This document shows positions 22,808 through 34,100 of a stretch of DNA of 64,000 nucleotides, piece by piece. The DNA is from Dryomyza anilis. Lineage: Eukaryota; Arthropoda; Insecta; Diptera; Dryomyzidae. The translations under genes were made by a program, and so were the position numbers. Location of the stretch: contig OX638132.1 in assembly GCA_951804985.1 (NCBI GenBank), forward strand, positions 92,322,696 through 92,386,695. The letters run 5' to 3'. Each line of letters begins with the position of its first letter. Positions within the stretch are counted from its first letter, which is position 1. The notes under the pieces are model-generated. The model worked only from the letters and a program-made list of their open reading frames with translations. It had not been told where the DNA came from and did no database searches.

Positions 22808-23590
22808 CACTACTCTACAAAAAGAAAATAAAAATCACTATGGACATCACATAAATGATTTCAATATAATTGGAGACTGCATTTAGTTATTTGCGACAAA
22901 CGGAAATAAAACTTGAACTGATATCAGAAAGTTTGAATTTCTGAACTATTTTATTGATGAATTACTTAATATTCATTGTTAAAATATGTAACCTAAACAA
23001 TAATTATATAAAAAAAATATATCGTCGTTGTAGAACGAAAATTCACCAAATACATTTTTATGAAAATCTTAAATTTCAAATTTGTTGGTAATTATTACAA
23101 AAAGTAATTGATACATTTTTAAAGTTGAAATAGCAATTGATAGATTCACATTTTCTTATTATCTGGTACAATTATTGAGCTCATTGATAGTTTCTGATCA
23201 ATGAGCTCAATAATTGTACCAGATACAAACAGATACAAACAGATATAAACAGATTTTTGTAAATGATTAATTGGCATTTTGAAAATGTAGTTGGTGACTT
23301 TTAGTTCCACAACGACGATATAGTATATAAAAATTAAAATTGTCCGACTTTAAATTCAATTATCTTGAGACTTCATTGAAATATGGGCAAACCTTTTTAT
23401 ATTGATTAAAACCTTGACAATTAAAAGAAATTTTGTGTTTAAAGTTTTTATGGATTTCTGCATTTTCTATTCTAAATTGTAACTAAATTAATTCTAAAAT
23501 TTCGATCTCAATTTTCATAAAAACGTTCAATGATAGGAAAAAAATTCTCATATCATTCAAAAATAATGCATAAGATCGTGTTGAGTAGTG
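22808..23590. mobile_element. Long-TIR element G2, with a Z element inserted
   Basis: The ends CACTACTCTACA and GTTGAGTAGTG are inverted and flanked by TAA (22805-22807, 23591-23593), as in G1. The element Z1 sits inside. Confidence 0.65.
23019..23322. mobile_element. MITE family Z, copy 1, with perfect internal palindrome
   Basis: Inverted ends of about 40 bp beginning ATCGTCGTTGTAGAAC and continuing TCACCAA(A/C)TACATTTT, flanked by TAT/ATA. The middle holds a 28-bp perfect inverted repeat (about 23161-23224) with GAGCTCATTGAT arms and an 8-nt loop. A second copy lies at 42137. Confidence 0.8.
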
Positions 23591-23778
23591 TAATTAAACC
23601 ACTGCTTTAATTTGAAATGTACATTCCTATAAAAAAAGTTGAAAAAAAAACTTAAAAATATAAACGACAACCTAAAAAAAAGGAAATAAAAAATAACCAC
23701 ATAGAACTATTTCCGCTATTTGCCAAAAAATGACTTAATGATAAAAATGCTATCAGTATTATTTTTTTGGTTTATATT

Positions 23779-23850
23779 TTTATAACCTACACTAAAAGTG
23801 AAAGGGCATATTCACTTTGGTCATCAGTTTGTGACACACAGAAGGAGATA
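23779..23850 (+). mobile_element. DINE-1-like 5'-end fragment E
   Basis: TATAACCTACACTAAAAGTG and CAGAAGGAGATAAT match the start of the minus-strand elements A and B, here on the plus strand and cut short. Confidence 0.65.
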
Positions 23851-24250
23851 ATTATAAAAAGTTCTTGAACAGCGCCATAGTTAGTCTATTAATTAATAGT
23901 CCATTGTCTTTCTGTGCTAATTAAAATTACAGAAAAACAGAAAGAGTTAGAACCACAATCAAATTAGGAATTATGATTCCTTGTACAACAACGCTGCTTG
24001 ATAATGGACGTGATCGGTTGAATCCGACCTGTGATCCGCCTATTTTTGTATAATTTACATTAAACAGCATTTTATATTAGTGACCGAGAGTAAAATATGG
24101 TAAAATATGCCACAGTTTAGACCTTAAGCAGCTATTGTTCCAAGCGGGGCACAAGAGATCTTATGAGATCGCATTACACATAATAATAATGTTTTACTAG
24201 CAATTTATAGTGCCTTAAAATTTTTAAATTCGGTAAACCATCCACCAAAG
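23851..24250. other. Spacer, nothing recognised
   Basis: Mixed AT-rich sequence with no open frame, repeat or ends that I can support. Confidence 0.4.
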
Positions 24251-24252
24251 TA

Positions 24253-24410
24253 GCCACGGTAGCTCAGTGGTTAGTGCGTTGGACTGCGAGCCGAAAGGTC
24301 CCCGGTTTAAGTCTGGACTGTGGCTAACGACATCTTTTCATAGAAACATTTTTCTATACCACGCTACCTCTCGGCAGTAAATGGCAAACCTACGAGAGTA
24401 AAACATTGCC
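24253..24410 (+). mobile_element. tRNA-derived SINE, copy 3 (3'-truncated)
   Basis: Head GGTAGCTCAGTGGTTAGTGC, B box altered to GGTTTAAGTC, body to AAAACATTGCC, then broken off next to the DD37E transposon remnant. Confidence 0.83.
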
Positions 24411-24469
24411 AAAAATGAAAAAATCTAGAAATCTAGTAATCGAATTTTTATAGAATAAAATATTTTATT

Positions 24470-25663
24470 TTGCAAATTATTTTTAGATTTAAAAAAAAAA
24501 TATAAAAAACCAGAAATTAATATTTAATAAAAAGTTTTATTTTTTCCGGAACCCCTTCCATTAATGTTGTAATGGTAGTGTCCGACACCCTCACAGCTGC
24601 TGAAGACCACTTTGGCCACTTTTTTGTTGTCTTCATCTCCCTTTTTACTAAAACCCAGTATCTCTCAATCGGCCTGAGTTCTGGACAGTTTGGTGGATTG
24701 GCTTCTCTAGGCACCAAAATCACTGCATTTTGTTGGATCCACTCTAAGGGCGTTTTGCTGTAGTGACATGAAGAGAGGTCAGGCCAAAAAAATGTGGACT
24801 CTTCATGTTGGCGTAAAAATGGAAGAAATCTCTTTTGCAAGCATTCCTTCACATATATTTCGCTATTAATGGTACCCGATGTCACGAATGAGCTGCTCCT
24901 TTTTCCACAACTGCAAATTGCCTGCCAAACAAGGAATTTCTTTGGGAATTTTGTAATTTTTTTTTATTTGAATTTTTCAGCGACATTTCCTCGAGAATCG
25001 GCTGTATAAAGTTCCTGCTCAGGTAGCTGAGAAAAGTCCGCTAAAACATAAGTTTCGTCGTCCATTATGCAGCAATCGAATTTTTGAAAAAAATTTTGGT
25101 TCAGCTTATTAGCTCGTTGTTTTGCGGTTTCACTCTTGACGGCATTTCTATCCGGAACATTTTGGACCTTGTACGTCTTCAGCCCAGCTTCTTTCTTAGT
25201 CCTGCGCACGAAAGATTCTGAGCAATCCGCCTTTCTCGCCAATTTCCTTCCGGATATGCTTGGATCTTTCTTTAAAATATTAACAACCTTCTTCGACTTT
25301 TCACGATCATGTGGGCCTTTTTTTACCAGAACCTTTCTTCTGATCAATACTCAGGTCTTCCTTAAAGCGGTTGATAACGCGAGAAATGGTCTTAGGGTTA
25401 GCCCCTACCTCCTTGGCAATTTTTTTAAAAGACCAACTAGGTTGTTTTTGAAAAATTTTAATTATATTTTCTCGCACTTCCACTTCGTTTGCCATTTTCG
25501 CGTTAAATAAATTTTGTATTGACTATAACTGACACAAATTATTTTCTGCCATTTAATTCAGAGCTACTATGATTTTATAATTTGAATCTTGCAATAGCAC
25601 ATTATGGGAAGATATGTAACGGACAATTTTATTCGACGCAGTCCTTATATACAGATGAATTTA
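24470..25663 (-). mobile_element. DD37E-type Tc1/mariner transposon remnant 1
   Basis: The minus strand carries a transposase in three pieces. The 5' terminal region ends TATAAGGACTGCG at about 25650-25663, matching remnant 2 (TATAAGGACTGC at about 32490-32502). The 3' end near 24470 is not defined by a clear inverted repeat. Confidence 0.75.
24517..25495 (-). pseudogene. Tc1/mariner transposase, DD37E signature, frame-broken
   Basis: The three pieces are 25495-25307 (helix-turn-helix start MANEVEVRENIIKIFQKQPS), 25347-24964 (second HTH and the first catalytic Asp in CCIMDDETYV), and 24885-24517. The last has the second Asp in FFWPDLSSCHYSK and the Glu in [12 protein letters not shown]. Counting from the Asp of WPD to the Glu of PIE gives 37 intervening residues, the spacing of the ITmD37E group. 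A frameshift lies near 25310-25345 and an in-frame TAA plus a shift in the A-run near 24955-24970, so it is dead. All three catalytic residues are still readable. Confidence 0.82.
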
Positions 25664-26215
25664 TTTTTACACTTTATATTAAGAAAACTCCAAATAAAAT
25701 TTAAATTTAGTTCAAATAAAGATATTTCCATTTACAATTCAGTTTTTTAAATTAAGTTAATTAATTTTTTAAAAAGTTTTTATTAGGTTGCTTTCTTGTC
25801 TGACTGTTCGGTACAAATTTAATAATTGATTTTAAACTACCTTCCCTATGAGCTACAGACTTGAGATTTTAAATATTTTCTCGAACTGGGTGACAATGCA
25901 ATATTATCTTTTCTTGCCATCCGGTTCATCAAGGTTCTATCGCCATGATTCCATATTAAAGATGCTTTGAAACATGAATATTTTTAATTTTAATAATATT
26001 AGGCCTTTCGAATTATGTCAGACAAAAAGCTAACTGACACAAAAAAAAAAGAAATAAAAAATATTTTTTTATATAAAACGTTATTAAGGTGAATTTTGAG
26101 TATGATTAAAAATGAAACGTGGGACCGTATTGTATCCTTAATGTTCATATTAAAAACGTTTTATATTAAAAAATATTTTTTATTTGATTTTTTTTTTATT
26201 TTTTAAATTAATAAT
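25664..26215. other. AT-rich spacer, nothing recognised
   Basis: No frame, end or repeat that I can support. Confidence 0.4.
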
Positions 26216-26219
26216 ATTT

Positions 26220-26735
26220 TATCCATATCATTTGAAAAATTCAAATTACAATTCGAATTTTCTTATTTTTAAATTAAAACCTAAGAAATTTCTCAATATC
26301 AAATGGAGAATCTCATTTTCAAATGAAATTATCTAAATTTTACATGGACATTTCTTAATTTCAATATAAAATGAAGTAAAATTTCAAATAAAAAACCTCA
26401 TTTGAAAATTTTGCAATTTGGGATTTTCGCATTTTCAATGGAAAAAAATTGTAATTCTCGAAATTTGAAAAAAAAAGTCAAATGAAAAAGCAGAATTTAA
26501 TTTGAATATTTTGCAAATTTCGGACGAAAATCTCATTTTCAAATGGAATTAATTCTAAAATCTAAAAAAATGTCAAATGAAAACACAGAATTTGATTTGA
26601 AATATTTATTCTTATTTTAATTGAAAAATTTTGCAATTTCGGAGGTAAATTCTCATTTTCAAATGAAATTTAAAAATTTTTCAATGGAATATTCCAATTT
26701 CTGCTGGAAATTTCACAATTTCCAATACAAAACTC
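26220..26735. repeat. Array of TTTCAAATGAAA words
   Basis: CATTTTCAAATG(A/G)AATT and CAAATGAAAA recur with TTTGCAATTTCGGA and AAAATTCTCATTTTC in a loose periodic pattern. This is another segment made of one word in both orientations. No ends seen. Confidence 0.55.
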
Positions 26736-26879
26736 TCAATATGTACCAAAAAAAAAGATCTTTAAGGAAACGGCTGATCCATTTTGCATTACCGGATTTT
26801 ACTAAAAAGTATCCACAAAGATTTTTACAAAAAAATAGCATTATTTTAGATCTTGATATTTACTCAATTTGAATCGATT

Positions 26880-27200
26880 GTCAGTCTAACGTATGCGTAG
26901 GGTACTTATAATTGTCTTAAATATATCGCCAAATATCAAAATAACCAGTTCCCATTAAACTCAACTTCCTTCCTCTACTGGTTTTATATTTAAAATAATC
27001 AACTTCCAAGTTATTTGTGAATGGCCTTGATGTGTACAGAACAAGTGTGCGAATTTCAATTTCTTGTAGAATTCGTCTAATTTAAAATGTACGAAATAAA
27101 TCTATAGCGGAAATTGTTTTATCGTGTTTTTGGACGAAATATTTTTAGCACGCAGAACGCATAACTAGTATTTGCGGCATAAAAACTGACGCAGTTGCTA
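26880..27200. other. Spacer, nothing recognised
   Basis: AT-rich with no supported feature. Confidence 0.4.
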
Positions 27201-27936
27201 AAGTATGAAATATAAAATTTTTAATTATATTCTAGACATATACTATACCTAAATATTAAGTACTACAAGTGTCCTACATACACCACACTGGCTTATCGCA
27301 CGCGCGTTTGCTTTGCCTTCGCGTGTTGCCTCCTGTTGCCGGCAGCATTGGCTGCGCCATTTATGAATGAAATTGAAATGCCACCGCATAGCGCATCCAG
27401 CGGATATGCGTCTCCTATCCTAATTATGTGTTATACAACAACAACAAGACCTCACTGTGTAACGAACAAATGCAAAAAATAAAATAAAAAATCAAATACA
27501 ACAAAAGAAATGTATTAAATGAAATGAAATAATATGAATGAATGAAAAAACACTTGAAAACTATTTCGATTTCACTCGCTATCAGCTGCCAGTTCCGCTC
27601 ACAATGATCTCGATTCTCGTATTTAAAAAAAATCGTTTTTTTTTTTTTCTTTCATAAAATTGTTAGATTGTAACGTGCAGCGCATAATCATGTGGGTGAA
27701 GGGTGACATTGCGCTGGCGTATATAACGCCATGTCCCAGTCTGTCTGTGTGTGTGATTTTTTTCATGTGAAACAACAGGAAGTAGCCAGAAGCTGTAGCG
27801 TATTTAGCAACGATAACAAGTTGTATTTTTAAGTTAACTGGCAAAGCAGTTGCATATAAAATATTCACATTTTTAGTTTAGCCTTAATTAAATTCACTGA
27901 ATGACTGCCTAACTGATGCTATTTTCCACATGTTGC
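27200..27936. other. GC-richer region downstream of mIF2
   Basis: Contains CGCACGCGCGTTTGCTTTGC and ACAACAACAACAAG. It lies past the mIF2 stop and may include its 3' UTR and intergenic regulatory DNA of a neighbour. No reading frame resembles a known protein. Confidence 0.4.
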
Positions 27937-28109
27937 CTAGAAACCAGGATCCCAGTCGGTTTGCTGCGGCTGCGTATGCGTCGCATAGCACACCACAATA
28001 TCGCCCGCCTGCGGCACTACTTTGGTGTCCTTTAGACGCAAACCGCATTCGACGTCTTTCTTCACGGAATCGACTTCGCTCTTGAGATGCCGCATAGACT
28101 CCACATGGC
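27937..28109 (-). CDS. mIF2: mIF2 exon 9 (C-terminal C2 domain, stop)
   Basis: The acceptor is AATATTGCAG|GCCATG. The translation starts [19 protein letters not shown] and ends at TDWDPGF with TAG. It carries the C2 features [19 protein letters not shown], where bacterial IF2 binds the formyl-Met acceptor end. No clear AATAAA was seen on the minus strand just downstream, so the 3' UTR end is not placed. Confidence 0.93.
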
Positions 28110-31100
28110 CTGCAATATTCAATAATAGATATATTATACAAAAATCACCACTTTATAATAATTAATAGACTCACCATCATAAATAACCTCATCATCGCGC
28201 ATTAAACGAAATTTTTGCGATTTCTTAAGCGCGCCCTTTACACAGCGACAGCCCGCCACCGGCAGCTCTTTGCGCCCCTCGGTTATAAAGAACTGCTGCA
28301 AAACGCTCGCCTCGCCCAGCACCTCCTCCACTTCGACAGGTGGCAATTTACTGCTTATCTCCGCTTTGAGATCGTCAATCAAATGATAGATCACATTAAA
28401 CTCGCGCATTGCAATGTCTTTGTTCTTCTTCTGTGCCATTGCGGGCAATGAAAACGCATAAATGATGGCATTAAAAGCTTTGGCCAATTCAATGTCGCCC
28501 TCGTTAACATTGCCAATGCCATAGTGCACCATGTCCAGCCGGCAGCGCTCATTGCTTGTGTACGTTTCGAGCACATCAAGTATGGCCTCAACAGAGCCGT
28601 GTACATCACCCTTAAGAATGACATTGACGCGCGGCGTTGCATCGTCCGGTGTTGTTTCCTTGGCGCGTGGTCCGTAGCGCATGCGAAAGCGTCCTGCAAG
28701 TCGACGCGCCTCACGATGTGCCATATACTGCGCTATATGTTCCTCCTCTTTTTTGCGTATCTCCTCGCTAATGGATTCCGATTTTTCCTTCTGTGTTTCT
28801 AGCTCACGGTAGCGTAGCACGGAGTGCGCTTTTTTCTACAAAGCAAAAACATGCATTAAATGTAGTTTTTATTTTAGCACAGATGTTGTTACCTCCGTTT
28901 CCACTTCGAGTATCTGATCGCCGGAGAGCGGTAGTTCACGCCAACCCAAGATCTCGACGGGTGTGCCTGGCGCTGCGCTGTCCAAAGGTGCGCCGTTGTG
29001 ATCGAATAGGCCGCGTACTTTGGCATGAGACAGACCACTGACGAGAATAGCTCCTTTGCGCAAAGTGCCGCGTGTCACAATAATTGTTGACAATTTACTA
29101 AAAAAAAATGTAAAAGGGGATTTCAAGTATGCTACAGCATTTTCTATATTTGATGTAAAAAATATTTTATAAATTTAATATTATTAGAGTTTGTATAAAT
29201 TTTAAACTAAACTAAATAATTTGGTTTTCATATGACCGCTACTCGATAATACTACTCAAGAAAATTAGAAATTATTTTTCAAATACACATCCGATACATC
29301 AATTTTTAATAATTCACTCATTTTGACTGCATACTCTGTTTTTTTTTTTATTACGTATCGTTTTTAAGAAAATTGCCATCGAAATTCAGCTAATTTTTAG
29401 AATAAAAAATAATACTAGTTTTCCAAACTAGTTTTCTTTAAATTGTACATTCTAATTTAGATATAACAAACAATGCTAATATTCCGATATATATTTTAAG
29501 ATATTTGAATCTAAACTCGAAAAATTTGAATTTTGTAAGACTATTTTTTGATGATTTTTTCTAACACTTCGGATCTGAGGATAAATAAGAACATAATTTT
29601 TGATTATGCAGATAATAGTTCCAACTAACGATCAAAATTATCAAAATTTTTTAACGGATTTTTAAAATATATGTTTCCGTCAAAAACTGTTCAAATTTAC
29701 AAATGTTCAAAATGCTTGTATATTTTACATATAAATTACAAAAAAAAAAATAGCAGTTTTAATAGGATTTTAATTATATAGAATTGATGTATGAATATTG
29801 GGTATTATATGATTTATGGTTCAGTTTTTAGAAATGTTTCGATTATTTCATTTTGTCCCGACATACAGACAGTCAGTGATAAAAACCAGGTTTTGGAAAT
29901 ACTCATACAAGAGTTTTCAAAATTATTCATTAACAAATTACCAAGTTCATTATTTTTCTTCGCACTTCAAGAGCGAGTAAGCAAGAAAAATACGATATAT
30001 TCGACATTCCAAAGTGAGCAATCGTTATAGAACCGAATTTGTCTGCTCACGAGTACTCACCTTCAGTACACTTTTTACTAATCATAAGCGCGGAGAGTCA
30101 AATTATTTGTTAAAATTCAAAATTGTTTAAAGCTAAATTAGCAAACCTTTTTATTCACATGTTGAGTGTGTACACAGAACCAAAAAGTGACGTAAATACA
30201 ACGAATTTTTACATCAATACGACAAAGAAATTAATCAAATGTCAACCGATGATCGCGTTCGTCAGTATTACGTATTGTGTTAATCAATCGATATTTATCT
30301 TGAAGCAGCTGGTTTTTTTACGATTTTCCAATATTTTATTATTTTTATTACACGTTCACAGCACTGCGTCTAACTTGTTTTCCGCCATTACACTATTCCT
30401 GTATGTGTTAGCGTATACATGAGAGATTGAAGATTCCTAAACGTAATATTGATAAATGACTACATCAAAACATGTATGCTTGTACGTCATATTGATTAAC
30501 TTGTTCGTCAATATTACGAAAATAGTTTGATGTACGTCGTTTGTCAATATAACGAACGATACTTTTTTCTGTGTAGCATTTAAAGAAAGTAAAAAAGTAT
30601 AGCAAAAAAATTAAAAAATAATGTCCCTCTGGTTGGTCATCCGTCCGTTTTTGGACTTGTTAATTTTTGCTTTATTTTACACATTGAGGGAGAGATTTTT
30701 AAAATTTCAAAAAATCACTATTTTTATTCTAATTAAGAAAAACCCATTTTAAAAATCATGTCTTGGTATAAGTTGTCTTGGGATAAGATGTCTTGGGATG
30801 AAGTGTCTTGGTATGAAGTGTCTTGTGATGAAGAGTCTGGGTATGATTTGTCCATTGGTATGACTGTCCATTGGTATGTGATGTCTTGGTATGAGTTGTC
30901 CATTGGTATGAGGTGTCCATCGGTATGAATTGACTTGGCATGAGTTGTCTTGGTATGAGTTGTCTTGGTATGCGATGTACCCGATCCCAGTATTTCGATT
31001 TTTATAGTGCAACCATCTTTAGAACGCATATTTTATTCAAAATAATTGCATATATTTAGATATTTAATATTTTTATTATTTTATTTTTCTGGCACCCCCT

Positions 31101-34100
31101 TTGTAATAAATTTTCGGTAGTTTAAAACACCTTCCTGGAAGCTGCAGATCCTCCTTTCCTGAAACAATAAATGTTATTGGTGACCTTCTTTCTTATCTAC
31201 ATTTTATTTTTGACCAATGCCCTGTACCTTTCTATTGGCCTAAGTTCTGGACAATTTGGTAGATTTGCAATTCGAGGCACCAATATGACGTTTTGGCTTG
31301 TTTATCACTTGAAGGCCATTTTATGTATTGAAGGAGTTTAGGCAGGAGACTATGTTAGGCCAAGTTAATGTGGGCACTTTTTGTTCATACCAGAATGGCA
31401 GAAATCTTTTTTCCAAGAATTCTTTAATGTAAATATCGAGCCGTGATGATAAAAGTTTTACTTCTTTTTTAACAACTGCAGATTGGTAACAAAATAAGGA
31501 ACTGTCTAGGAATTTTCGATTGCTTCTTGATCTTAAATTTTTGGTCCACATTTCCTTAGGAATTTGCAGTATAAATTTCATGACTAGAACGTTGCGAAAG
31601 ACTGCTAAGACGTACGTTTCGTCATTCATTATGTAGCACTTGAATTTTTCCAAAATAATGGGTACTTGTTAATCTTTTGGTACGGCTTTTTTCCCCCAGT
31701 GAACTTCACCACATTCTTCTCTGGTATTTTTATAACCAGAGTAGCGGCTACTCAGGTAGCTCAGTGGTTAGTGCGTTTGACTGCGAGCCGAAAGATCCCC
31801 GGTTCAAGCCTGGACTGGGGCTAACAACATCTTTTCATAGAAACATTTCTCTATACCGCGCTACCTCTCGTCAGTAAATGGCAAACCTACGAGAGTAAAA
31901 CCATTGCCTATGAAAAGCTCTCACCCGCCGTTCGGATTCGGCAATAAACTGTAGGTCCCATCACTTTGAGTACAAATATAACACAAATATAGCTCAAAAT
32001 GGTGAGAGAGCTTCGCCGAAGTTATATACAGGACTGTAGCGCCAAACTATTATTATTATTATATTTTTATAACCTTCAGCGTCTTCAGTCAATCTTTTTT
32101 TGATTCTACGAACAATACAGTTGTTTGGCCACTTTTCTGCCTGAACTGTTGGGATTTTTCTTGATTTTTTTTTTGTAACAGATCTTTTATTCTCCAAGAA
32201 CCTGCCTTCTGTATAATGAGCAGGTTCTATTTAAGCAAATTTATTACCTTCGAAATAGTGTTCGGTTCACTTTTTAGTTCTCTAGTATTTTTTTTTTTAA
32301 TTCACTGAAATGTTCAAATTTAATTTTCCTACATCCATTTCGATTGCTATTTTTAAGATTATGGACTAGTCCACTTCTAAGAAGTTATACATAATTTTTT
32401 GACGTTCATTCCACAGCCTTCAACATACCATTTTTAAAGATATAGTAAAAAAGATATAGTAAATAATGTGATGGACAATTTTTTCGTGAGCAGTCCTTAT
32501 ATATGACATAATAATTAAATATTCGGGCATTTTCTGGATTTCATTCGAAACTAAATTGAAAAAAAAAAACTAAATTGAAAAGAAAACTTTTGGCCTAGAT
32601 AAAATTTCAAATTATCTCATTAAAAAATGTCCACCTTTAGCTTTTAAATTCCTTACGATAATATTTAATAACTGTTTGAACAACGGCTATTTCCCTAATA
32701 TCTGGAAAATTGCAAAATTTGTCCCCATTAAGAAAAAAACTGGAGCTTCAAATCTTGATAACTTTAGACCAATTTCAATGCTTTCAAATTTAGGTAAATT
32801 ATTTGAACACGTAATCAGAGAAAAAATGGACATAAATATGGAAGAAGAATATATACCATGCCATCAATTCGGTTTCAAAAAAAGACACTCCACAGTGCAT
32901 GCTCTTCTTAAATTTCATAACGATGTTATTTCTAACTTAAGAAATAGTAAATGTACAATTGCAGTGTCTCTTGATATTGAAAAAGCTTTTAACCGTGCTT
33001 ATTATGATGGAATATTATTTAAATTAATTAAATTAAAATTCGACCCCTTTATTATAAAAATGTTTAGTAGTTTCTTCTCTAATAGAAAATTTTGTGTTGA
33101 ACTAAATAATTCTCTTTCAAATTTTGGTTATGTTAAAAGCGGTGTACCGCAAGGTTCAATCCTGGCTCCTCATCTGTACAGCATTTCTATACATGACTTT
33201 CCACATGATTTTAATGGTTCAAAGGGTATTTTATATGCGGATGATTCACTACTTTATGCTCATCACGAATCTCCTTTGGAAGCACTGAACATAGTATCAA
33301 GGCATCTATCATATGTTCACAAGTTTTACAAAAATTGGGGAATTTCAAATAATTCTTCAAAATCAGAAGCCATTTGTTTGCGTAATGCATCTGGAAAATG
33401 TAAATATACTGTAGTTCCAGAAAGTAAAAATTTGAAATTATTTTTAAATGGAATAGAAATCCCATTCAAAAATAGTTTAAAATATCTCGGCGTTACTTTT
33501 AATAAATTATTTAAGTTTAATGAACACTCTAGATTAATTTTAAATAAAGTTTACAAAATTAAAGGTATATTCGCAAAACTTTTACATAGTAAATATCTAA
33601 GTCAAAAAACTAAATTATTAATATATAAAGTAAGTATTCGACCGGCTCTTCTTTATGCATTTCCAATTTGGTTTACAATATCCCCATCTATGGCTAGTAA
33701 ATTTGAAATTCTTGAACGAAAAGTGTTAAGACTCTGTATCGACAGAAACTATGAATCATATGTTAAACGATTCTCCAACAACTACATTTACAGTACTGCT
33801 TTTGTAAATCCTCTATGTAAATATGCTCTTTATTTGCTTGAAAGATTCATTAAAGGAGTTTCTCTCCATGATAATTATTTAATAAAACAGGTGTTTGATT
33901 CACAAAAAACGACAAACTTCGTATTACCTTTCTCCTATTGGTCTTATTAATGAGGCAATTGCTACGGAAATGGATTTTACTACCCCACTTTTACCTGATT
34001 TTTACAAAAATGCTTCTCCCAACACAAATCGAGGTTAATCTTAAAAATAACTTTTTATATAAAAATAAAAATTCTTTAAAAGTTCGAAAAGACTCAATAA

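Larger units (their letters stand above)
31080..32502 (-). mobile_element. DD37E-type Tc1/mariner transposon remnant 2, split by a SINE
   Basis: Minus-strand order: TATAAGGACTGC end at about 32490-32502, N-terminal transposase piece [23 protein letters not shown] at 32197-32080, SINE insertion 31738-32061, then the catalytic half at 31653-31321. It is more decayed than remnant 1. Confidence 0.72.

Noticed and set aside
28215..29041. Plus-strand frames of 78-92 codons opposite mIF2
   Set aside because: They are shadows of mIF2 exons 7 and 8 on the other strand.
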